A stretch of 64,000 nt of DNA, from positions 124,001 through 188,000 of the forward strand of contig JAJDDC010000096.1 of assembly GCA_029260515.1 (NCBI GenBank). Reading direction: 5' to 3'. The stretch comes from Phycisphaerales bacterium (GTDB lineage Bacteria; Planctomycetota; Phycisphaerae; Phycisphaerales; UBA1924). The translations under genes and the position numbers were made by a program. How positions within the stretch are numbered: position 1 is the stretch's first letter; each line of letters begins with the position of its first letter. Under the pieces are notes generated by a model that saw only the letters and a program-made list of their open reading frames with translations, was not told where the DNA came from and did no database searches. Below, piece by piece: positions 41,210-51,273 of the stretch.

Positions 41210-43533
41210 GCGGCCGCGAACCAACCAACGCGGGGCCGGCGGGCCAGACGAGGCACACGCGCCGCACACCCACGGCGGCGCACGGCGAGCCGCTCGTATG
41301 GCTCATGGGCTCGGCGTTGATCGTGTGCCTCGTGCTCATCATCGGGCTGCTGGGCGTGATCGCGTACCGGGGTGGGGCGACGTTCTGGCCCGGGCCCATC
41401 GAGCGCGTCACCATGCGCGACGGCGAGGTCTTTCTGGGCATCCCCCACGGGACGCAGGAGTACGAGCCGACCGGCGCGGAACGTGAACGCCTCGACGCGC
41501 TGCGCGATCAGGGCGAAGTGGGGGAGGACGCGACCGGCGGTGACGGTCGGGCCCTGCGTCGGCGGTACCGTGTGGGCAACCGCGACCTGGGGCAGGAGTC
41601 GTACCGCTGGGCGCCGGTGCACGAGATCGGTGAGATGGCCCGCCCCGAGGACGCACTGCTCGTCGAGCGGCTCGAGTGGGGGGTCTTCCTGGGCGAGCCG
41701 CGGGGGGCGTACCGCGAGCGTGAGTACGAGGCGGCCCCCGGCGAGTCGCCTGGCGAGGGCACGGGCGCCCAGGGCGAGGTTCTGCGTGAACGCGAGGTGC
41801 TCGAGACCCGCGACGACGGCTCGGAGCTCGTCCGCGAGCGGAGCTGGCTCGCCCGAGGCCCGGAGCAGACGCTCGAGCGGCTGGGCGGGCTGCTGGGCGA
41901 GGCGAGCGAACGCCGGGCGCGGATCCGGCGGATCAACGAGCACGAGATCCCCGGACTGCAACGAAAACTCGCGTCGCTGGAGTGGGAGCGCCGGGCGGCG
42001 GTGATGCGGGCGCAGTCGCCCCCGGAGCCGAGGGTGGCGATCGGTGTCTGGGGGTTGATCTGCGCCGGTGCGGTCGCCGCGGGCGTGCTCGGGCTCTGGA
42101 CCTCGGGGCTGATCGGGTCGGTGTCGCCCTCGCGTTCGAGGCGCAGGCTGGGGCCTTGGGCGTGGGCGGCGCTGGCGGCGTTCGCGCTGGCGGGTGTGCT
42201 CGAGGCGCCGTGGATGAGCGGTAATCTCAGCGCCGAGGGCCTGGCGCGGACCGAGGCCCGCATCGAAGCACGCGCCGCGGAGATACGCGAGCGTCAGGCC
42301 ACGCTGCTGGCGCAGGTCGCACGGTTGCAGAGCGAGGACGCTCGATGGCGTCTGCTCGTCGTCGATCCGCGGACCGGGCGTTTCAGCCCGAGGTCGCAGT
42401 CGGAACCCGACGAGCCGATGCTGCTCTCGCAGGTGGTCAGGGTCGTGCCCGCCAACCAGCTCGGCGCGGGCGGGCGGGCGGGCGTGTACCTGGACCGGTG
42501 GGCCGAGTTCCTGGCCGCCGACCCTCGTGAGAACGCCTCCGAGGGCGGCGTGTTCCCGGTGATCGTCGGGACGGTCGTGCTCACGCTGTTGCTGACGGTG
42601 AGCGTGACGCCCCTGGGCGTGATCGCGGCGATCTACCTCCGCGAGTACGCGCGACAGGGGCTGGTGACCAGCGCGATCCGGATCGCCGTCAACAACCTCG
42701 CGGGCGTGCCGAGCATCGTGTACGGCATGTTCGGGCTGGGGTTCTTCTGCTACACGTTGGGCGGGTACATCGACGCGGGCCCGACTCACACGGTCGCCCG
42801 CCCGGGGTGGTGGGTGCTGATCGTGGGGCTCGTGCTCATGGTCGGGCTGGCGGCGACGCTCTCGGCGTTCGGTACGAAGCGGCCGGGCAGGCAGGCGACG
42901 CTGATGAACCGCGTCGCGGGGGCGTGCGCGGCGGGGCTCTGGCTCGGGGTCGTCGCGTTGGCGGTCGTTGTCGTCGCCAGGACGCCCTACTTCGGCGGGT
43001 TGTTCAGCGAGAGATTGCCCGAGGAACCAACGTTCGGTGGGCGGGGCATCCTCTGGGCGTCGCTCACTTTGGCGCTGCTGACGCTCCCGGTCGTCATCGT
43101 CGCGACAGAGGAGGCGATCAGCGCGGTGCCCCAGTCGATGCGCGAGGGCAGCCTCGCTGCGGGCGCCACCCGCTGGCAAACGATCCGGCGGATCGTCCTG
43201 CCCTCGGCCCTTCCCGGGATCATGACCGGGGCGATCCTGGCGATGGCCCGGGGTGCGGGCGAGGTCGCGCCCCTGATGCTGGTCGGGGCGGTGAATCTGG
43301 CGCCGGCGCTGCCGGTGTCGGGCGATGCGCCGTTCCTGCACGCCGAGCGGACGTTTATGCACCTTGGCTTCCACATCTACAACCTGGGCTTCCAGAGCCC
43401 GGACTCGGAGGCGACCGAGCCCCTGGTGTGGACCACGACACTGCTACTGGTGGGGATCGTGCTCGTCCTGAATCTCGGCGCCATCCTGATCCGCGGGCGC
43501 CTGCGTCGGCGGGCGGGCGGGGCGGCGGTCTAG
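41206..43533 (+). CDS. pstA: Phosphate ABC transporter permease PstA, long form
   Basis: PstA is the second permease subunit. The GTG start overlaps the pstC stop by 4 bases, giving 775 residues, compared with about 290 in short forms. One transmembrane helix at the N terminus (about 33-57) precedes an acidic, charged region with a coiled coil (about 200-275). Two more helices (about 282-308 and 316-335), a second coiled coil, and then the permease domain (about 450-775) follow. The ABC-contact loop reads [29 protein letters not shown]. The inserted part has no clear counterpart in short PstA. Confidence 0.88.
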   Translation: MSGREPTNAGPAGQTRHTRRTPTAAHGEPLVWLMGSALIVCLVLIIGLLGVIAYRGGATFWPGPIERVTMRDGEVFLGIPHGTQEYEPTGAERERLDALRDQGEVGEDATGGDGRALRRRYRVGNRDLGQESYRWAPVHEIGEMARPEDALLVERLEWGVFLGEPRGAYREREYEAAPGESPGEGTGAQGEVLREREVLETRDDGSELVRERSWLARGPEQTLERLGGLLGEASERRARIRRINEHEIPGLQRKLASLEWERRAAVMRAQSPPEPRVAIGVWGLICAGAVAAGVLGLWTSGLIGSVSPSRSRRRLGPWAWAALAAFALAGVLEAPWMSGNLSAEGLARTEARIEARAAEIRERQATLLAQVARLQSEDARWRLLVVDPRTGRFSPRSQSEPDEPMLLSQVVRVVPANQLGAGGRAGVYLDRWAEFLAADPRENASEGGVFPVIVGTVVLTLLLTVSVTPLGVIAAIYLREYARQGLVTSAIRIAVNNLAGVPSIVYGMFGLGFFCYTLGGYIDAGPTHTVARPGWWVLIVGLVLMVGLAATLSAFGTKRPGRQATLMNRVAGACAAGLWLGVVALAVVVVARTPYFGGLFSERLPEEPTFGGRGILWASLTLALLTLPVVIVATEEAISAVPQSMREGSLAAGATRWQTIRRIVLPSALPGIMTGAILAMARGAGEVAPLMLVGAVNLAPALPVSGDAPFLHAERTFMHLGFHIYNLGFQSPDSEATEPLVWTTTLLLVGIVLVLNLGAILIRGRLRRRAGGAAV

Positions 43534-43559
43534 GCTTGAACCCCTGCATGGGAGCGGAG

Positions 43560-44474
43560 ATGACCACGATGGACCTCGACGCGAAGACCGAGTGGCGCCC
43601 GGCAGCGCCGATCGGCGTGGACCTTTCGCGTCCGGCGCGCCCCGAGAAGCTCTCGGTGATCGAGGCGATCCGTGCGGGCGAGGCCGTCGGCTCCGACATC
43701 CACGCGGGCATCTCCGAGCTGCCCAGCGTCCTGCAGGTCAACGCCTTCAGCCTCTGGTACGGCGACCACAGGACGCTGCACGATGTGTCCATGCCGATCC
43801 CGACGGGCAAGGTCACCGCCCTCATCGGGCCTTCCGGGTGCGGCAAGTCCACACTGCTCCGCTCGATCAACCGCCTCAACGACCTTATCGACACGGTCCG
43901 CGTCGGCGGGCAGATCACGCTCAACGGCACGCCCGTGTACGACCGAGACGTGGACGTGATCGACCTGCGCAAGCGCCTGGGCATGGTCTTCCAGCGTCCC
44001 AACCCGTTCCCGATGTCGATCTTCGAGAACGTGGTCTACCCCCTTCGGATCGACGGGGAGAACCGCAAGCGGGTGCTCCGCGAGGCGTGCGAGCGGGCGC
44101 TCAGGGCCGCGGCCCTGTGGGACGAGGTCGAGCAGCGTCTGAACGACTCGGCCCTGGGCTTGTCGGGCGGGCAGCAGCAGAGGCTGTGCATCGCCCGGGC
44201 GATCGTCGCGGACCCGGAGGTGCTGCTGCTCGACGAGCCCTGCTCGGCCCTGGACCCGGTCGCGACGATGCGTATCGAGGAGTTGATCCACGAGATCTCG
44301 GACCGGTACACGGTCCTCCTGGTCACGCACAACATGCAGCAGGCGGCCCGGGTGAGCGACTACACAGCGTTCATGTACCTGGGGCGGCTGGTCGAGTACG
44401 GGCCGACGGCGGCGATCTTCCAGAAACCCCACCTGCCCGAGACCGAGCAGTACGTGACCGGCCGCTTCGGCTGA
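43560..44474 (+). CDS. pstB: Phosphate ABC transporter ATPase PstB
   Basis: PstB hydrolyses ATP to drive phosphate import through PstCA. The 304-residue protein has an N-terminal extension of about 60 residues before the usual start. The nucleotide-binding domain follows with Walker [10 protein letters not shown], the Q loop [18 protein letters not shown], signature LSGGQQQR, Walker [15 protein letters not shown] and switch His in [14 protein letters not shown]. The ATG at 43560 follows GGAG by 5 bases; an ATG at 43548 is in frame. It closes the pst operon. No phoU follows within the window. Confidence 0.93.
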   Translation: MTTMDLDAKTEWRPAAPIGVDLSRPARPEKLSVIEAIRAGEAVGSDIHAGISELPSVLQVNAFSLWYGDHRTLHDVSMPIPTGKVTALIGPSGCGKSTLLRSINRLNDLIDTVRVGGQITLNGTPVYDRDVDVIDLRKRLGMVFQRPNPFPMSIFENVVYPLRIDGENRKRVLREACERALRAAALWDEVEQRLNDSALGLSGGQQQRLCIARAIVADPEVLLLDEPCSALDPVATMRIEELIHEISDRYTVLLVTHNMQQAARVSDYTAFMYLGRLVEYGPTAAIFQKPHLPETEQYVTGRFG

Positions 44475-44626
44475 CGCGGCGGATCGCCCAGAGCCGCGAC
44501 GCCCGGGGCGATCCGGCCCGCGTGTCTGATGTGGGGTGGCCGAGGGCGGGTCCGATCCGGCGTCTTTTACCCCGGTCTTGACGACGAAATCATCAGCCCC
44601 GCGGGCCGGACGCCGATAGGTCTGTC

Positions 44627-44632
44627 TATGAT
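44627..44632 (+). promoter_or_regulatory. -10 element upstream of sucA
   Basis: TATGAT, five of six bases matching consensus, lies 81 bases before the sucA ATG. No convincing -35 is seen. A perfect 16-bp alternating G/C palindrome (44641-44656) would begin the leader. Confidence 0.35.
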
Positions 44633-44713
44633 CGGACCGAGGCGCGCGCGCGCGCCGAGGAGTTGCTTCTTCGCCCGTTTGGCCGGCCCGACTACGGGCG
44701 AGGCGAGGCCGAA

Positions 44714-47683
44714 ATGAGTTCCGCTCCGCGACCTGTCGCACCGTCTTTGAATACCTGGGACGCCGAGTTCCTCGACGAGCAGTACCGGCGGTATCAGTCC
44801 GACCCGGGCTCGGTCGAGGCGGGTCTGCGCTCGTTCTTCCAGGGCTTCGACCTGGCGATGGCGGGGGAGTTGAAGCTCGCGCCCGGCGCGGGCGGCTCAG
44901 CCCCGGCGCCGATCTCGACGAGCCAGGCGCCCGCGGTCGCGGCGACACCTGCTCGCCAGGACGGCGCGGTCCAGATCACGCCCGGCGCCGGTCGCCCGGC
45001 GGGGCGGGCCTCGCACTTCCAGGCCGTCGTCGATGACCTCATCGGGGCCTACCGCGACCACGGGCACCTGTGCGCCACGATCGACCCGTTCTGGCGAGAG
45101 CGTCCTCGCCCCACGACGCTGACGCTTGAGTACCACGGGCTGACCGAGCAGGACCTGGACCGCGGGGTTGACGCCGAGGCGCTGGGCGTCTCGGGATCGC
45201 TGCCCGTGCGCGAGATCATCCGTCGCCTCGAAGAGACCTACTGCGGCACGATCGGCGCCGAGTTCATGCACATCCAGGACGAGACGCAGCGGGCCTGGCT
45301 GCTCGAACGCTTCGAGCGTGCCGGCGGGCGTGTGGTCCTGGAGCGCGGCGAGCGGGCGCACGTGCTCGAGCAGCTCGTCCAGAGCGATCTGTTCGAGAAG
45401 TTCCTGGGCAAGCGGTACCCGGGCGAGAAGCGGTTCAGCCTGGAGGGCGCCGAGGCGCTGATCCCGCTGCTGAACCACGTGATCGAGGCGGCCAGCGGCC
45501 TGGGCGCCGAGGAGGTCGTGCTGGGCATGGCCCACCGCGGGCGCCTCAACGTCCTCAATAACGTGATCGGGAAGACCTACGAGCAGATCTTCACCGAGTT
45601 CGAGGAGAGCTGGACGCCCGAGTTCGTGGAATCGGGCGGTGACGTGAAATACCACCGGGGCTACTCGGGCACGCGCCGCTTCCCCAACGGGCGGATGGTG
45701 CACCTGGCGATGGCGTCGAACCCGAGCCACCTCGAGGCGGTCAACGGCGTCGTCGAGGGGCGGTGCCGGGCCAAGCAGCGCCTCCGCGGCGACCACGAGC
45801 GCGAGCGGGTGATCCCTGTGCTGATCCACGGCGACGCCGCGGTCACGGGCCAGGGCGTCGTCGTCGAGGCGTTGAACATGTCCCAGCTCGAGGGGTACAC
45901 CACGGGCGGGACGATCCATGTCGTTGTGAACAATCAGATCGGGTTCACGACGGTCCCCGAGGACGGTCGGTCGAGCCGGTACTGCACGGACATCGGTAAG
46001 TCGATCGACGCGCCGATCCTTCACGTCAACGGCGAGGACCCGGAGGCGTGCGTCGCCGCCGCCCAGTTCGCGACCGAGTACCGCACGCGGTTCAAGCGTG
46101 ACGTGTTCATCGACATGGTCTGCTACAGACGGTACGGGCACAACGAGCAGGACGAGGTCTCGTTCACCCAGCCCCTGATGGTGAAGCTGATCAAGGGCAA
46201 GGTCGGGGTGCTCGAGGTGTACGCCGACCGCCTGCTGGGCGAGGGCGTGATCCAGGACGCGGACGTACAGGCGATCAAGCACCGCCTGGACGAGGCGCTG
46301 GAGAAAGCCCAGGCCGCTGCCCGCGAGGCGCCCGACGACCCGACCATCGACCCCGGCTCGGCCCGCTGGGAGGGCCAGACGCACGGCTACTCGCACGAGC
46401 CGGTTGACACGAGCCTCCCGATGGAACGCCTCGCGGAGGTGTGCGAGGCGTTGGGACGGACGCCAGAGGGGTTCAAGGTCAACCCGAAGCTCAAGGCGTT
46501 GCTCAAGCAGCGGGCGTCGCTCACCGAATCCGGCGACATCAGCTACGCGGACGCCGAGGCGCTGGCGTACGGCACGCTGCTGGCCGAGGGCGCCGCCGTC
46601 CGGCTCTCGGGACAGGACTGCCGGCGCGGGACGTTCAGCCACAGGCACGCGGTGCTGCGCGACTTCGAGACGGGTGAGGCGTACATCCCGCTCAACCACA
46701 TCCGCGAGATGGGCCAGCCCGGGACCGACGCCCCCCCCGGCACGCCCGGGCCCGACGGGCGCCCGAGGCAGGGCAAGTTCTGCGTGTACGACTCGCCCCT
46801 GAGCGAGGCCGCGATCGTCGCCTTCGAATACGGCTATTCCCTCGCGGACCCGAACATGCTCGTGCTGTGGGAGGCGCAGTTCGGGGACTTCTGCAACGGC
46901 GCCCAGGTCATCATCGACCAGTTCATCGCCTCGGCCGAGAGCAAGTGGGAGCGGTGGTCGGGGCTCACGCTCCTGCTCCCGCACGGGTACGAGGGCGCGG
47001 GGCCCGAGCACTCGTCGGCCCGCATGGAGCGGTTCCTCAAGCTGTGCGGCAACAACAACATGCAGGTCGTGTACCCGACCGACGCGGCGCAGACATTCCA
47101 CTTGCTCCGCCGCCAGATAAAGCGGTCGTTCCGCAAGCCGCTTATCGTGATGACGCCCAAGAGTCTGCTCCGGGTCAGCACGAGCACGATCGGCGAGCTC
47201 GTGGACGGGCGGTTCCGCGAGGTGATCGACGACCCGATGTTCGAGAAGGAGGGCGCCGACCGCGCGAAGGTCGGCAAGGTCATCCTCTGCTGTGGAAAGA
47301 TCTACTTCGAGCTTGATGCCAGGCGGCGCGAGCTGGGTCTGAGAGACGTCGCCCTCGTCCGCGTCGAGCAGGTGTATCCGTTCCACACGGAGCTTTTCGC
47401 GCAGATCCTGGGCACGTACCCGGACGCGGCCGAGCGTGTGTACGTGCAGGAGGAGCCCCGCAACGCGGCGGCGTACCTGTTTGTGAGCGATGTCATGCAG
47501 GACCAACTCGGTATGGACCGCCCGCGTTACATCGGGCGCCCGCCCGCGGGCTCACCCGCGACCGGCTCCAAGCGCCAGCACAAGAAGGAGCAGGAGCAGA
47601 TCCTGACCGATGCGATCGGTCCCAAGCCCGAGAGTGACCAGAAGGACAACCCCCAGCCCAAGCGGGTGGCAGCCTCGGCGTGA
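44714..47683 (+). CDS. sucA: 2-oxoglutarate dehydrogenase E1 component
   Basis: SucA decarboxylates 2-oxoglutarate using thiamine diphosphate and passes the succinyl group to the E2 lipoyl arm, in the citric acid cycle. The 989-residue protein begins with the N-terminal motif LNTWDAEFLDEQYRRYQSDP that docks E2. It has EVVLGMAHRGRLNVLNNV, then IHGDAAVTGQGVVVEALNMS and NNQIGFTT for cofactor binding. The C-terminal transketolase-like part contains LPHGYEGAGPEHSSAR. The ATG is chosen because the family motif starts close after it. It lies 24 bases before sucB, and no E3 gene is near. Confidence 0.96.
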   Translation: MSSAPRPVAPSLNTWDAEFLDEQYRRYQSDPGSVEAGLRSFFQGFDLAMAGELKLAPGAGGSAPAPISTSQAPAVAATPARQDGAVQITPGAGRPAGRASHFQAVVDDLIGAYRDHGHLCATIDPFWRERPRPTTLTLEYHGLTEQDLDRGVDAEALGVSGSLPVREIIRRLEETYCGTIGAEFMHIQDETQRAWLLERFERAGGRVVLERGERAHVLEQLVQSDLFEKFLGKRYPGEKRFSLEGAEALIPLLNHVIEAASGLGAEEVVLGMAHRGRLNVLNNVIGKTYEQIFTEFEESWTPEFVESGGDVKYHRGYSGTRRFPNGRMVHLAMASNPSHLEAVNGVVEGRCRAKQRLRGDHERERVIPVLIHGDAAVTGQGVVVEALNMSQLEGYTTGGTIHVVVNNQIGFTTVPEDGRSSRYCTDIGKSIDAPILHVNGEDPEACVAAAQFATEYRTRFKRDVFIDMVCYRRYGHNEQDEVSFTQPLMVKLIKGKVGVLEVYADRLLGEGVIQDADVQAIKHRLDEALEKAQAAAREAPDDPTIDPGSARWEGQTHGYSHEPVDTSLPMERLAEVCEALGRTPEGFKVNPKLKALLKQRASLTESGDISYADAEALAYGTLLAEGAAVRLSGQDCRRGTFSHRHAVLRDFETGEAYIPLNHIREMGQPGTDAPPGTPGPDGRPRQGKFCVYDSPLSEAAIVAFEYGYSLADPNMLVLWEAQFGDFCNGAQVIIDQFIASAESKWERWSGLTLLLPHGYEGAGPEHSSARMERFLKLCGNNNMQVVYPTDAAQTFHLLRRQIKRSFRKPLIVMTPKSLLRVSTSTIGELVDGRFREVIDDPMFEKEGADRAKVGKVILCCGKIYFELDARRRELGLRDVALVRVEQVYPFHTELFAQILGTYPDAAERVYVQEEPRNAAAYLFVSDVMQDQLGMDRPRYIGRPPAGSPATGSKRQHKKEQEQILTDAIGPKPESDQKDNPQPKRVAASA

Positions 47684-47707
47684 GGCGTAGGCGATAGGAC
47701 GGATCCG

Positions 47708-49000
47708 ATGGCGACCCCGATCACAATGCCAGAGGCCGGCGAGAGCGTCGTGAGCGGTGTGCTCTCGTCGTGGGTCAAGAACGACGGCGACTGGGTGGAC
47801 CGTGACGAGACGGTCGCGGAGGTCGAGACCGACAAGATCACGGTCGAGATCTTCGCCCCCGCCGCGGGCGTGCTGAAGCGGACGATCGACGAGGGCGCCG
47901 AGATCGAGATCGGCGCCCAGATCGGCGAGGTGGACGAGTCGGCGCAGAAGCCATCTGGCGCTGCCGCCGCGAGCGAACAGACGACCAAGGCCGAGGGCGC
48001 GTCTGGCGGCGGGACCGCGACCATGGCGCCGCCCAAGCCGACAACTGACAACGCCGACGCGACGACCGACGCGAGCCGGTCAAACGGCTCGGCACGCGCC
48101 ACACCCCTGGCCCGCAAGCTGGCCGAGGAGCACGGCGTCGATCTCGGCTCGATCCCGGGCACGGGCGTCGGCGACCGGATCAACGAGCACGACGTCCAGG
48201 CGGTCATCGACGCTGGCAAATCCGCGGCGGGCGGCACGGCCCACGCGCCCGTCGCCCCAACAAGCCCCCCCGGCTCGCGCACTGTCACGCACGAACGGAT
48301 GAGCCCGCTGCGTCAGAAGATCGCGGCACGCCTCGTAGAGGCCCAGCAGACCGCGGCGATGCTGACCACCTTCAACGAGTGCGACATGGGCGCCGTCATG
48401 GCGCTGCGCAAGCAGTACAAGGAGACCTTCGCCGAGAAGCACGGCGTGGGGCTCGGCTTCATGTCCTTCTTCATGAAGGCCGTCTGCGGGGCGCTCCAGA
48501 AGTTCCCGCTGGTCAACTCGTACATCGTCGCCGGCGAGGACGGCAAGCCGGCGATCCAGAAGCACGGCTACTGCGATGTTGCCATCGCCGTCGCCAGCCC
48601 CAAGGGGCTGGTCGTCCCCGTCATCCGCAGCGCCGAGACGCTCTCGTTCGCCGGCATCGAGAAGTCGATCAAGGACTTCGGGTCGCGGGCCAAAGAGGGC
48701 AAGCTCGCCCTCGAAGAGATGCAGGGTGGTACGTTTACGATCACCAACGGCGGCGTCTTCGGCAGCCTGATGAGCACGCCCATCCTCAACCCGCCCCAGT
48801 CCGCCATCCTCGGCATGCACGCGATCAAGAACCGCCCGATGGAGTATCCCGTCGGCTCGGGTCAGGTCGCGGTGCGCCCGATGATGTACCTGGCGCTGAG
48901 CTACGACCACCGGATCGTGGACGGCGCCGAGGCGGTGAGCTTCCTCGTCGCGATCAAGGACGCGATCGAGGACCCGCGGCGGCTGATGCTGGATCTCTGA
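47708..49000 (+). CDS. sucB: 2-oxoglutarate dehydrogenase E2, dihydrolipoyl succinyltransferase
   Basis: SucB carries the succinyl group on a lipoyl lysine and transfers it to CoA. The 430-residue protein has one lipoyl domain (about 1-75) with the modified Lys in [10 protein letters not shown] flexible Ala/Pro linker follows, then an E1/E3-binding domain (about 133-170; [24 protein letters not shown]). The catalytic domain (about 195-430) has [14 protein letters not shown] and the active-site [11 protein letters not shown]. Order and motifs are those of the E2o class. It forms an operon with sucA and ends 16 bases from the convergent phosphatase gene. Confidence 0.95.
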   Translation: MATPITMPEAGESVVSGVLSSWVKNDGDWVDRDETVAEVETDKITVEIFAPAAGVLKRTIDEGAEIEIGAQIGEVDESAQKPSGAAAASEQTTKAEGASGGGTATMAPPKPTTDNADATTDASRSNGSARATPLARKLAEEHGVDLGSIPGTGVGDRINEHDVQAVIDAGKSAAGGTAHAPVAPTSPPGSRTVTHERMSPLRQKIAARLVEAQQTAAMLTTFNECDMGAVMALRKQYKETFAEKHGVGLGFMSFFMKAVCGALQKFPLVNSYIVAGEDGKPAIQKHGYCDVAIAVASPKGLVVPVIRSAETLSFAGIEKSIKDFGSRAKEGKLALEEMQGGTFTITNGGVFGSLMSTPILNPPQSAILGMHAIKNRPMEYPVGSGQVAVRPMMYLALSYDHRIVDGAEAVSFLVAIKDAIEDPRRLMLDL

Positions 49001-49016
49001 CAAGCCTCACGATCGA

Positions 49017-49508
49017 TCAACGGTCGATCGAAACGAGTAGGCCCGAGCATGCGCGGGTGAGCATGTCGTACACGCTCTGAAACCCGTCACCCTCGCCGAA
49101 GTAGGGGTCGGGAACATCCAGCTCGGCGCCCCTTGCGCCTGCGAGCGCGGGGTCGTACGAACGCATCAGCCGGAGGCGGTCGCGCGGCGCGCCCTTGCCC
49201 AGCAGGTTCCGCTCGTTCTCGCGGTCCATCGCGATGATCAGATCGAAGCGGTCGATATCCTCGCGTGGCTGGAACTGTCGGGCGATGGAGACCAGCTCGA
49301 CGCCGTGCTTCTTGGCCACGCGGATGGAGCGCGGGTCGGCGCGCTCGCCGGCGTGGTAGGCGCCGGTGCCGGCCGAGTCGATGTCGAATCGGTCGAGCAT
49401 GCCCCGTTGTCGGGCCATGTGGATGAAGATCCCTTCTGCCAACGGCGAGCGGCAGATGTTGCCCAGGCACACGAACAGCACGCCGAAGGTCTCCTTGTTG
49501 CCGGTCAT
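49017..49508 (-). CDS. Low-molecular-weight protein-tyrosine phosphatase family
   Basis: The 163-residue cytoplasmic enzyme removes phosphate from tyrosine (or arginine in some members). The P-loop is VCLGNICRSP near the N terminus, with nucleophile Cys14 and Arg20. The general acid is Asp in DVPDPYFGEG near the C terminus. Length and spacing fit the family. It overlaps the upstream possible glycosyltransferase gene by 4 bases (ATGA), so both are translated from one transcript. Such pairs are common in surface polysaccharide loci, but no such locus is seen nearby. Confidence 0.9.
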   Translation of the reverse strand: MTGNKETFGVLFVCLGNICRSPLAEGIFIHMARQRGMLDRFDIDSAGTGAYHAGERADPRSIRVAKKHGVELVSIARQFQPREDIDRFDLIIAMDRENERNLLGKGAPRDRLRLMRSYDPALAGARGAELDVPDPYFGEGDGFQSVYDMLTRACSGLLVSIDR

Positions 49509-50560
49509 GATGCGTTGCCCGCGAGGGCGGTGGGGGGCGTGGGGGGCGCGGGCGTCGGGTGTCCGCTTTTAGGCGTCTCGAAGAGGCGCAGGGCCGGGCG
49601 GACCATCTCGGGAGGCGTCGGGCCCGCGGGGTTGGCGTACTCGGGTGGGTCGATGATCGTGACGCCGAACCGTTCGGCGGTTGCCCGCAGCAGGCTGCGG
49701 GCGCCCCGGGGCGCGTCGAGCTGTGTCGGGTCGGGCCAGACGCACATGTCCGCGGCCGCGAGCAGCTCGATCGTCGGGCGGTCCGAGACCTGGAACCCGT
49801 GCCGGTTGCCCAGCAGGCGGTGGTAGCGGCGCCCCGCCTCCATGTGCCGGGCGCCCGACGGGCACAGCCCGATGCACGCGTACTCGCCGACCGACAGGAT
49901 CGCCAGCAGGAATGAGAAGCGGCGGGCGTCGGCCTCGCGCGGGTGGTCGGTGAGTGTGGTCAGCACGAGCTGGCCCGGGCGTGTGCCCGGGAGGGTGATC
50001 CGCGTCCCGCGGGAGGGCGCACAGGCCCCGCCCGCGTCGTGCACGCGGATCCGGTCGGGACGGACGCCGGCCCGGCGCCAGGCGTCCGCGTCGGAGGCGT
50101 CGAAGACGTCGATCATCGTGAGGCGGTCGGCGAGGCGGGAGACGGCCCGGCGGTCCCACGCGCCCCGGGGCGAGCCGAGCAGCGTCGCACGCACATCGAC
50201 GGCCTTCTTGCGGGGCAGCACGCCCGCGACGACACGCAGCGCGTCCCGCGACCAGCATCGGATACTTCCGGCGTGTGCGACGTCACGCTGGATCGCGCGC
50301 CAGCTCACCCCGATCCTGCCGGCGCGGGGCGTGATCGAGTGATCCCACGCGACACCGTGGGCCTGCGCAAACCGGCGGCTCGAGTCGTCGCCCAGCAGCA
50401 CGACCGGTCCGGGCTCGATCAGACCGTGCTCGCGCAGGGATGCGAACGCGAGCAGGGACGATTCACGCCCACGCGTCCGCCCGCCATAGGCGCGGGGCGG
50501 CTCGATCAGGTGCGTGGTCTGGTGCGCGGGCTGGTGCGCGAGCTGTGCCGATCCATCCAT
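49505..50560 (-). CDS. Possible glycosyltransferase-like protein
   Basis: The 351-residue protein has a Rossmann-like pattern. The C-terminal part has QLVLTTLTDHP, a short RFSFLLAILSVGEYACIGLCPSG stretch, and RPTIELLAAADMCVWPD, which resembles the donor-binding half of GT-B glycosyltransferases. The N-terminal half has RAYGGRTRGRESSLLAFASL. I cannot place it in a named family, so glycosyltransferase is a weak inference. It overlaps the phosphatase gene by 4 bases. No Shine-Dalgarno site is seen, and TAAGCT ends 9 bases before the ATG. Confidence 0.5.
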   Translation of the reverse strand: MDGSAQLAHQPAHQTTHLIEPPRAYGGRTRGRESSLLAFASLREHGLIEPGPVVLLGDDSSRRFAQAHGVAWDHSITPRAGRIGVSWRAIQRDVAHAGSIRCWSRDALRVVAGVLPRKKAVDVRATLLGSPRGAWDRRAVSRLADRLTMIDVFDASDADAWRRAGVRPDRIRVHDAGGACAPSRGTRITLPGTRPGQLVLTTLTDHPREADARRFSFLLAILSVGEYACIGLCPSGARHMEAGRRYHRLLGNRHGFQVSDRPTIELLAAADMCVWPDPTQLDAPRGARSLLRATAERFGVTIIDPPEYANPAGPTPPEMVRPALRLFETPKSGHPTPAPPTPPTALAGNAS

Positions 50561-50572
50561 GACTCGGCAAGC

Positions 50573-51232
50573 TTAGCGGCGCGCGTCCTCGGTGATCTCG
50601 TGGCGGTAGAAGAGCTGGGCGAGCGCGAGGCCCAGCTGGTCGGCGAGCTTCTGCTCGGCCGCGAGCTTCTCGTCACCCAGGGGCGCGAAGCCCGGGCTCT
50701 GGCGGGCCTGGAGGCGGAGCGGGTACATCTCGTCCTCGCCGGCGGGCCAGACGGTCTGCTGGGCGAGCACGTCGTACACCCGCACCTGGAGGGTCGAGGT
50801 TGGCATGTTGGAGACGCCGTCTGCCGAGAGGGTGAACTCGGAGACGAGCGCGTGGATGATGAAATCGGCTCCGACAGCCTCGCCCAGCTCCTGCATGCTC
50901 ATCACGTCGCCGTGCCTGTCCTTGGCGCTGACGGTCATGATCGAGCGGGTGTCGATCATGTCGAGGACGACCTTCTTGTTGAGCAGGACCTGCGTCGCCT
51001 CGGCGCCGATCTGGGTACGCAGACGCCTGTGCGAGACACGGCTGGCCGGGTCGTCCACGAAGACGACGCCCGTCCGCGTGTGGTCGAGCTGGAACTGCGC
51101 GTTGACTTTCTCGGGGCCGTGGACCGCGTAGAACGCGGGGCCCACGATGTTGCACCCCGCGGCGAGCGCGGCCAAGGACAACGCGGCGGCGGCGAGGATT
51201 AACGGGGGGTGGATCTTCTGGCGTCTGGTCAT
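50573..51232 (-). CDS. Hypothetical lipoprotein (paired with next gene)
   Basis: The 219-residue protein has a basic start, a hydrophobic helix and lipobox LAAGC. The body contains TGVVFVDDPASRVSHRRL, then VGADFIIHALVSEFTLS, and STLQVRVYDVLAQQTVWP. This pattern of alternating strands and a short helix resembles small envelope lipoproteins with a CsgG/TolB-like nucleotide-free fold, but I do not recognise a family. It resembles the upstream lipoprotein in architecture, so the two are probably paralogues. The gap to that gene is 41 bases, consistent with one operon. Confidence 0.65.
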   Translation of the reverse strand: MTRRQKIHPPLILAAAALSLAALAAGCNIVGPAFYAVHGPEKVNAQFQLDHTRTGVVFVDDPASRVSHRRLRTQIGAEATQVLLNKKVVLDMIDTRSIMTVSAKDRHGDVMSMQELGEAVGADFIIHALVSEFTLSADGVSNMPTSTLQVRVYDVLAQQTVWPAGEDEMYPLRLQARQSPGFAPLGDEKLAAEQKLADQLGLALAQLFYRHEITEDARR

Positions 51233-51273
51233 GCGTGTGCTCGCTGGCCGCGTGGGGGTTGCGTCTCGCGGGA

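Noticed and set aside
44897-47506. Long antisense frame in sucA
   Set aside because: Same cause: composition shadow of a well-recognised gene.
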